From UMGS172 sp964424555 (GTDB lineage Bacteria; Bacillota; Clostridia; Oscillospirales; Acutalibacteraceae), in NCBI GenBank assembly GCA_964424555.1, contig CAYRIX010000029.1, forward strand, positions 1-24,523: DNA of 24,523 bases, read 5' to 3'. The notes under the pieces were generated by a model. The model made no database searches and was not told the DNA's origin. It saw only the letters and a list, made by a program, of their open reading frames with translations. This document shows positions 1 through 9,400 of the stretch, in pieces (positions within the stretch are counted from its first letter, which is position 1; each line of letters begins with the position of its first letter). A program made the position numbers and the translations under genes.

Positions 1-106
1 CCTTGCTTTACAAATTTGTACTGTTAGTATCTGTAAAACAAGGAGATTTATACTTGTTATTTATGATTCTATATAAATCTCCTTTAAATTCAAATCGTAA
101 TGTTAG
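1..106. other. AT-rich stretch without a recognisable gene
   Basis: This edge sequence is AT-rich with stops in the frame that continues into the DUF3885-like fragment. I see no coherent coding signal, RNA gene or promoter that I would defend. It may hold the decayed 5' part of the neighbouring fragment. Confidence 0.3.
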
Positions 107-493
107 TTTTGTAAATCCGCTACTGATTTACCGCAACCAAATGAAACAGAAGGCGAAATCACACACGATGACCAAGATGAATATATTCGTGTGTTTTTGT
201 TATGGAGGCTAAATAGTTTCAATCCCAATAAAACATCGGAAGAAATCATCAAAGCTGATTTGGGAAGCGGGAACTTATTCTTAACATCCTCAGTTTATTT
301 TGTTTGCACAAAAGATAACGTGCTTTTCCATTTGTATGATGACCGTAGTGCAGGTTTGGTCACGGATAAAAAAGAAATAATCCAACACATATACCACAAG
401 TTGAATGACTGGATTTTAGATTACAATAGAGAAAGAATTGATAACATTTTAAAGCCAACAGCGGAGTGGAAACCACTCCGCTGTTGGCTTTAG
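107..493 (+). pseudogene. DUF3885-like protein, C-terminal fragment (N-terminus missing)
   Basis: The frame is open from 107 to the stop at 491-493 and reads like the C-terminal half of a DUF3885 protein. It shows a segment rich in D/E, then VFLLWRLNSFNP, a DLGSGN segment, FHLYDDR, and LNDWILDYNRERID near the end; the YDDR and WI-DY-RE elements are what I recognise from the family. Upstream in the same frame there are stops at 74-76, 98-100 and 104-106. The only plausible start inside is GTG at 191, without a convincing ribosome binding site. The family normally has a longer N-terminal part, so this is probably a truncated or frameshifted remnant. The natural C-terminus seems to end near the ERIDNIL segment; the last dozen residues are encoded by the hairpin at 450-492. 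The AT-rich composition differs from the rest of the window. A short functional gene starting at 191 is the alternative. Confidence 0.5.
450..492. terminator. Perfect 20-bp-arm hairpin between convergent genes
   Basis: The arms 450-469 and 473-492 are perfectly complementary, with an AAA loop at 470-472. The core is GC-rich (GCCAACAGCGGAGTGG on the left arm), with A/T pairs at the base that supply a short TTT on each outgoing strand. It lies 7 bases beyond the stop of the minus-strand giant gene and inside the last codons of the plus-strand DUF3885-like fragment, so it probably terminates transcription from both sides. The T tracts are short, so an mRNA-stabilising 3' hairpin is also possible. 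Confidence 0.7.
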
Positions 494-498
494 CTTAG

Positions 499-3400
499 TT
501 AATTGTTCTTAATATAACATCCGTTATACAGTAATCCCTCGCTGTCAGAAGCAGTCAGGTAACGATCTATTGCAACCTGTTCGGCGGTTCTAACACCCTC
601 GTACAGACCGGCAGTGTAGATAGTACCCTTGAAGTACTGCGGTGCACCGCTACGGTTATCACAGCCTACATAGAAATTGTTGGTAACGGTAGGAAGCTCA
701 GCCGTCAAGGTTGCGGTCTCCTTCAACACACCGTTAACATACAGCTTTGCAGTAAGTCCGTCGACCGTCAACGCAATATGTACGGGTGTTTCCGAACGGA
801 TATCGGTTTTGAAGTTGTAGCTATAAGCCACATTGTTTACCTTATAGTATAAACGGGGCTTTCCTGAGGTATATATTTCAAAATTGACCTGATCGGCAGT
901 GCTGCCGTCATAGTTGCCTATAACCACACCTGCACGCTGACTGTATTTCTCATCCAACTGTATTGTTGCCTCAAAGGTAAGCGGGCCTGCAGTAAGCTCC
1001 TCCAGAGCAATTCCGTAAACATTCTCGTCCGGAGTAAAGCCTTCTGCATTTTGGAAGTCACGGTGGTCAACCACCTCAGATATCTGAGGGGTTTTGACGC
1101 ACTGCAACAGCTTGCCGCAAACGGTACATACGGTGTGGCGAATTCCATAGCCAAGCTCTGTCGAGGCTGCATCCTGTATCCACTCGCTTTCGGTATGTCC
1201 GTTTTGAGCACAGACATCCGAAACAAACATCGTGCTGTACAACAATGCCGTGTCGGTCGTATCAACGCTGATCATATCATTAAGGATCTGCCCAGCGGTA
1301 CGCACACTATCAAACAGGCTTACAGAATAGAGGTTGCCCTTGAAGTACTGTGTGTTGCCCTGTCGGTTATCACCGCCTATCTTGAAATCCTTAGTGATAA
1401 CAGGCAACTCATACGGCAGTGTCTTCTGCTCGGTCTGCTGACCGTTAACATACAGTGTAGCGGTAAGACCATCGATGGTTACGGCCACATGAACAGGTTT
1501 ATCGGAGCGGATATCGGTATTGAATGTGCAATCGATACGGGTTCCGTCTACGGTTGCGTAATACAAACGAGGTCTGCCGCCGTAGTATATCTCAAGGTTC
1601 ATGAGCTCGTGGAACAATCCGTCGTAGTTACCAACGATAACGCCCGCTCTGCCGTCTATGGCTTTATCTATCTGTACCACTGCTTCAAGTGTCTTGGGAG
1701 TGGAAGAAAGGTCTTTGCTTGCTACAATAGAGTTTTCTTCAGTGAAGGTCTTGCCTGACGGAATGATCTCCAAAAGTTCTTTATGCTCTGTAACCGAGAA
1801 AATATGGTTATACAGCAGTCCCTCGGCATCTGCACTGACCGAGGTCATATCAGCCTTGATCTCCTCAGCCGTGCGCACATCGCTGAACAGGCTGACATCG
1901 CAGATAGTGCCCTTAAAGTACTGTGTGTTACCCTGTCGGTTATCGCCGCCGACCTTGAAGTCTTCAACAGCCGTACCCGGCTCCACCGACAGCTGCTTGA
2001 CCTGAGCCAATTCGCCGTTTATGTAGAGCGTAGCGGTAAGACCGTCAACGGTCACTGCTACATGCACAGGCTCATTCGAACGAATATCGGGATCGAAGAT
2101 GCAGTTTTCTCTGATACCGTCGTCGGTCGAATAGTACAAGCGGACACGTCCGCCATGGTATATCTCGAGGTTCATAAGACCGTGGAACAGTCCGTCATAG
2201 TTGCCGACAACAACACCTGCACGGTCGGCCTGAGCCTTATTTACCTGAATGGTAGCCTCGATAGTTCGAGGAGTCTCGGCCAAGGTATCGACCTTATGTG
2301 CCGTGCTTTCGGTAAAGGTCGTACCGCTGACGATCTCCATATTAGTGTCAAGGAGTGATTGAGCAAAGTATCTTGAGAACAACAGGCCGTCGGTCTCGCC
2401 CGAAACCAATACCATATCCTGAGCTATCTGATCGGCTGTACGGACACCCTCAAACAAGTTCACTGAATAAATCGTTCCCTTGAAATACTGTAAATTATCG
2501 GTTCTGTTGTCACCACCAACACGGAAGCTCTCGGTCGTTTCGGGTACAGAGAAGCTCAGCGTCTGAGTACCTTTCAGCTCGCCGTTAACGTACAACGAGG
2601 CCGTAAGACCGTCAATAGTCAAGGCAAGATGTGTAGGTGTTGACGAACGTATATCGGCAGGGAACAGATAGGTTGCACTCTTGGTGCCGTTGTGGAGATA
2701 CAGACGTATCTTACCGCCGTCGTATACCTCAAGATTCAAGCGAGGTGCTGCGGCACCGTCATAGTTACCGATAATTACACCTGCTCGTTCCCATCTGTCT
2801 TCAGGTACCATAACAACCGCCTCAATGGTATGAGGTGTGGCGGTCAATGTACCCACGGCGCTGATCGTCTCTGCAGTGAAGGTCTTGCCTACAGGCTTAA
2901 CCGTTTCGGAGACGGACTCGGTTATATAGAAGTACTTGCTTGCAAGAATTCCGTCCTCCTCAGGGAATACCGAAACAGCGTCCCTTATAAGCTCGGTCTC
3001 GGTACGAACATCACTGAACAGGCTTGCGGCATAGATAGTGCCTTTGAAATATTGTGAATTACTTGAACGGTTGTCGCCGCCGATCCACAGCTTACCGTCT
3101 ATTTTGGGAAGCTCCATCGTAAGGATCGCAGTCTCTTTAAGTTCGCCGTTAAGGTAAAGCTTTGCGGTCGTACCGTCAACCGTTACTGCAACGTGTACGC
3201 TCTCCTCGGAAGAGCGGATGTCGGTGTTGAATATATGCTCCTCACGCTTGCCGTCGTTAATAAAGAACAATCGGAGCTTACCGTATGTATAGACCTCAAG
3301 ATTGATCTGATTCTTTAACGAATTATCATAGTTACCTACTATTACACCGCCTCGGCCGTTTACACTCTTATCAAGCTGAATGATTGCCTCAAAGGTATGA

Positions 3401-6400
3401 GGTGTCTCGGTAACATCAAGTGCATTTTCAGCATCCTTGGCTACTGTAAATGTTTTTCCCATAGTCTGACTCAAGTCAAGCGTAATATCGTCACCGGGAT
3501 AAACAAACTCCATAGACTCCAAAAGCACCGAGCATGCAAGACAGCTCTTATGAGCAACACCGTTATGCTCCGCGGTAGCTTGTCTGTCGATCACCCAATC
3601 GCCTGAGCGATGTATGGTGCTGAGTATCAGGCGTTCGTCACAGTTGGCGCAGGCTTGATAGGTATATCCGTCCTGAGTGGTGTCCTCGGGGATGTGCTCT
3701 AAAACCTCGTCCTGATATGCATGGGCAACGATGCCGCTGGTGGTCTCGTCGGCAAGGGTAAAGAATACGCTGTCCTCATCACAGTTCGTCTCCTTTATGA
3801 CCAGACAGAAGTTAGACTGGTAAGCCGTAGAGCCGCCGTGAACATTCATGGAATTAAGCAAGGAAACATAGCTACGCTGACCGTTTTGTACATACGACAC
3901 CTGCAGATCCTTGCTGTGGATATTGTTAGAATCCACTGCGCCGAAGGACATGTAGCCGATATCCTCGCCTACGGTAAGGTCCTTAAAGGCGGCTTTGTCA
4001 AAGGTGGGGAGGTTTACATAGATTCGGTTATTGGGGTCTGCATTTTTATGGAATGCATCAATAATAACATCCTCCATCTGGAACCGCAGTGAGCATTCCA
4101 CAAACTTAACGTTATTCCAAGTGAGTATAATATAATCCTCGGAATTCTGCATTGCTCTCAGATATTTGGTGAAGGGATTATAGGTCTCTTCCCAGTTGCA
4201 AAGCTCACCGCCGAAGGGTGCAAAGTACAGTTCGAATACCGAGTCATTCTCGGTGCCTAAGTATACGATCTTTTGATCCTCGGGTATCTCGCTTTCTCTT
4301 CCTGCATAAATCAGGTCGATCTGCTCGGTCGAACGCTTAATGGCAAGATCTCTAAAGATATATACATCCTCCTGCTCGCAATACTGAGCAACAAATGATA
4401 CATAGTTGGCCGACGCCTGATAAAGGCCCTCGTGGTCAGAGATAAGCGTGGCAGTCTGCAGCTTATTGACACCGTTGACACCCGAGGTCTGAATTCCGTC
4501 CAAGTTGGAGCTGGAGGTCCATACGGCATTTTTGTGGACGTTGCCGTCCTTATCGAGGTAGTGAGATACTGCGCACAGCTTGGTGTGCATCATATCGGTA
4601 GCGCCCTTGTTGTCATACGAGACCCACTTACAATGACTAAAGGTCATGTAATCGCCGATAACACCGTCGGAAATGTAGTTGGAATCGCAGGGAGCATCCA
4701 GCATCTCAGTGAAATACTCGCCGAGATTAGGGTCGCTCTTGGAGTAAGGATTACCGTCAAGCTGACCGACGACCGTAACATCTATTCCCATTCTGGCTGC
4801 ACACAGCAACAGATAGGAAATACGTACAAAGCCGTATGCATCGTAATCCACACCGTAAAGGTTGCGCATATATCCAAAGTATCGGCTGTCACGATTGATA
4901 CATACAGCCGCTGCAATAGAGAATCTGAAAGCCGACACCGAGATCTTAACATCCTCGTCGGGGTTGGCACGCTTATACAGCATAGCCTGATAAATGAGCA
5001 GACCCTCACCTACACTGACGTTATTGGCGGTATCGCCCTTTTGATACACAAAGGTATCGGCTGTGACGGTAGTGCCGTTTATGTCGGGGAAATAAGTGGT
5101 GTTTTTGCTCATGAAGTTTGAGCTGTTGTCTAATCTGGGCAAAGCGCCGTAGTAAGAGTTTATGACCTTATCGCTGGAGCTTTGAGCGAGCTGGAATATA
5201 TGCTCTACATCAACCTCTTTGTGAACGGTCACCTCTTCCTCCTCGAACACATAGCTGTCGGTATATGTCGAACCGTCGGGTATCTCGTCTGTGATCTCCT
5301 CCACGGTCAAAAGATTATAGATGGCGGAAGCCCAATAGGTCTCGTCCAAAACGGCAGACTCTGTATCGGTATAGTTCTGTTTGTTAAGATACAGCTTTGC
5401 ATTAGTGGTATTACCCCAGATAATAGGGCCGCCCGCATTAGCGGTATTACCTGTCAGTGTAACACCGTTAAGTATGACCTTTGTACTCGACGTTGTCTCA
5501 TACATGAAGCCGCCCTTATTGGCACTGTTTTGCTCGACTGTAATATTATAAAGCTCCACCAAGCTCTTGTTTGAAACGTAGATAGCACCGCCGTTGGCTT
5601 CTGAGCTATTCTGTCGGAAGGTACAGCCATTCAAGACCGAGGTGACCGCACCTGCGTAAGCATAAACAGCTCCGCCGTCTTTTACCGAATGGTTTCCGAT
5701 AAAATCGGTATCATAGGCGTGCAGTGTGGCAAGGTCGACCATGGAAATAGCTCCTGCAGTATGACCTGCAGTGTTGTTTTCAATAGTGCTGTTATAAATA
5801 GTGGCATAGGCCGTATCCAATATCATAAAGCCTGCCGAGGTCACGGCGGAGTTTCCGTTGGCAGTAACATTGTTCATGACAGCAGAAGAATTGGAATACA
5901 TGCCTATAGCACCGCCGTTAGCACCTGCTGTATTACCTGTAAACTCACCGCCGTTAATCTCAAAGGTACTGTATCCTGCACAGTATATTGCACCTGCGTT
6001 GTGACCCGATTCCTCACCGTTCGCCGCATTGTTAAGGAACTTTACATTATTCATATATGCGTGCGAATAGTTGGCTATATACATGGCACCGCCCTTGTTA
6101 TCTGCGGTGTTCTCCGACAACTGCGTATTTATAAGGATAAGGTTGAGGGTATTATTGTCCTCGCTCGGCAAGGGCAAGCCCTCCTCATCTACACCGTAAG
6201 ATATCTTTCTGTCGGTTGTGTAGATTGCGCCGCCTTGAGAGTCTGTATGGTTGCCTGTAAAGGTACAATCGGTCAGCTTTGCCACCGCATCCTCTAAGCT
6301 GGAGCTGTTATAGGAGATATACAATGCACCTGCTCTGGTCAGAGCAGTATTATTTGTGAAATCGACCCTTTCAGCATTCAGATAGGAGCTGTGCATGGAG

Positions 6401-9400
6401 ATGGCTCCACCGTAGCCCTTGGCTTCGGCATAAGAGGCATTTTCTGTAAACTGAGAATCGGTGATATTGACCGTGCTCTCATAGGCCATATATATAGCTC
6501 CGCCCTCAGTGTCGGCCGAGTTGCCTGTAAAGGTTGAACCGTTGATCGTGACATGGCTCTTATTAGATGCCACGATAGCTCCGCCGTAGCCCAGAGATGT
6601 CGACTTACTCTTGACTCGGTCTTCGCCGATGTTTTCCGTAAACACACTGTTATTAATCGTAACATTTGCGCCTTGGCTGAGTGTAGAGTTGGAAGCATAT
6701 GCCGTAACCGCACCGCCCTTGTTGGCGATATTGTTCAGGAATTGACAGTTGTTTATACGGCTGAGACGGATAACATAAACGTCCGAGGTGTTAACAAGAT
6801 ATGCCGCACCGCCGTAGGTATAAGCATAGTTTTCGCTGAACACCGTATTTTCGGCAATCAGCACACCGCTTGCATAAATAGCACCGCCGTTGCCTTTTTC
6901 GGCTCGGTTACCGATGAATTCGGTATCACCGTATATAATGGTAGAGGCCAATACGCCTGCATAAATAACGCCGCCGCTCTTGGCAGAAACGTTATCTGCA
7001 AAATGCACAGTGGCATCACCTGTAGTACCGCCGACATAAACAGCGGAATATTCACTGCTGGGGCAGTATATTACACCGCCGGCTGCCGAAGCATAGTTAT
7101 TTAAGAAGCTACCGCCGTAAATATGCAGCATACGGTAGTTGTATACCAGGCCGCCTCGTGCTGCCTTACAGTACTCGAATGTACCGCCGTAAATATTAAA
7201 TGCGCCTCGGTTATAAAATGCACCGCCGAGTGTTGCATCTCTGCCCTCTTCGCCAACCTCTTCAGAAATGATCTCATCATTGCCCGAATGATTGCGGAAG
7301 ATGCCGCCGTAGATGTTTAATACACCGCTTTCGATGACAGCTACCGAGCCCGAAACTCGGTTGGAGTAGGACAGGTCATACCTTTCATTCAAGGTTCGCT
7401 CATTACCGTCCTTATGAGTGTTGACAATGGCGACGTTGCTGTATATGTCGACCTGTGCACTGTGGCAAATGAACAGCACCGAGCCAACCACATCTACGGT
7501 CATGGCATTACGGTTACCGTCAATGGTCAGAAGCTCCTCAGTATCAGATGCAGGGTTGCCCAATGTGAGCTTGGCTTCGACATTCTCTACCAGACAGCTT
7601 GTGCCGTCCGCCATCTCACCCACAACGAACATATCACTGCCAAAGTCGGCTTTTCGTGTAATGCGGTATGGTGTTGTTGAGAAAATAGTGATATTGGAGG
7701 CGATATAGATGGTTCTGTCAAGCTCGATATCGGCCATAACACGAATATACTTGCGACCCTCGTTGACAGCCTGCTCCAGCTCATCGGCATTATAAACGCC
7801 GACATACCCCGCCAGATCATCATAATTTTCGTCACCGTATTCGTCATAATCCTCAACGGAATCGGTTATCTCCTCCACCGTCAGCTTATTGACTATAGCG
7901 GTTGCCCAATAAGCATCGTCAAGAGCGGTAGTGGCGTCCATGTCAATATAATTGGTCTTGTTGAGATACAGTATCGATTTAGTGGTGTTTCCGTATATGA
8001 TGGGACCTGCATCAGAGGCTGTATTGCCCGATACCGACAGACCGTTAAGGGTAACCGTGGTGTCGGTTGTGGTTTCATACAGGAAGCCTCCGCGATATGC
8101 AGAGTTTGAGGTGGCTGTGATGTTAAGCGCTTTGACTATACTTGCGTTGGAGGCATACATTGCACCACCGTAGTTATCCGCGGTATTCTCGGTAAAGCTA
8201 CAGCTATGCAGCAAGGTCTCGTTAGCCTTGGTGTACACATACAACGCACCACCGTTGGACGACGAAGCATTAGCGTTAAATTCGGTGTTGTACACATTTG
8301 TTACGGCAGGGGTGATTAAAGCCATTGCACCGCCGTTCGCAGCCGTATTTTCAGCTAAAAGGCTGTCGTAAACGGTTACCGTAGACTTACTGTAAAGGAA
8401 GCCGCCTTGATTTTGGGCCGTATTTTCCTTGGCAACAACGTTATACATCAACGCCTCGCTTGAGGAATTAAACATTACCGCACCGCCCGCATAATCGGAG
8501 CTGTTGCCTGTAAAACGCACACCGACATAATGCGAGTAGCTGCCTGTAGAGTATATAGCACCGCCGCCGTAGCGGGTGTCGGAATCATTTGCAGTAGCAT
8601 ATGAATGGTTTGAAGAAAAATCAACATTTCTAAAGGTGGCAGCCGTCTTGGTCAGATATACCGCGCCACCGTTATAATCGGCCTTGTTATCAGTAAACGA
8701 AGAATCTCTTACAACAAGCTTTATATCCTCAGCGCCCGTGCTCTCGACCGAGGTGTGGATAGCTCCGCCGTGATTGCCCGAGCTGTTGCCGACAAAGGTT
8801 GCATTCTCAATACGTGTCAGAACACCTTGATTGAGTATAGCACCACCGTTGCCTGCACTGGTGTTATTTTCAAACAGAACATTGCTGTCGGTAACGTTTG
8901 AAGCACCGCCGATATTCAGATAGCACATAGTGCTGGCGGCCATGTAGATACCTCCGCCAGCCGTGGATGCACTGTTGCCGCTTATTTTGGCGTTATATAT
9001 GTACAGATTTCTGTAGTTATAGAACGCTCCGCCTCTGGCGGCCTTGTTATTTGCAAAGCTACCGCCGTATACGGACGTAGTACCGTAGTTGTAAATGGCA
9101 CCGCCCTGAGTTGAGGTCATGTCATCGTCGGATTCATCATTAACCTGATTGTTGGAATAGTTACCGCCGTATATCTCAAGCTCGGCTCTGGCTACGATAG
9201 CAACAGGACCGCCGATACGCTCGGGGTAGGACAGGTTATATGCCTCGTTGAGCGTGCGCTCGTTTGCGACCTTTTGGCAATTCTGTACCGTCAGACCGTC
9301 GTAAAGCGACAGCTTGGCATCATTGCAGATGAAGAATACGGTTCCCGTGACCGAGACCGTCATGTTGGCCTTGTTTCCGTCAATAATAAGCGTGCTGTCA

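Noticed and set aside
1051..1758. Plus-strand open frame of 235 codons
   Set aside because: It is antisense to the LamG repeats of the giant gene; similar antisense frames recur in each repeat, as expected from repeated codon use. It has no domain sense or ribosome binding site.
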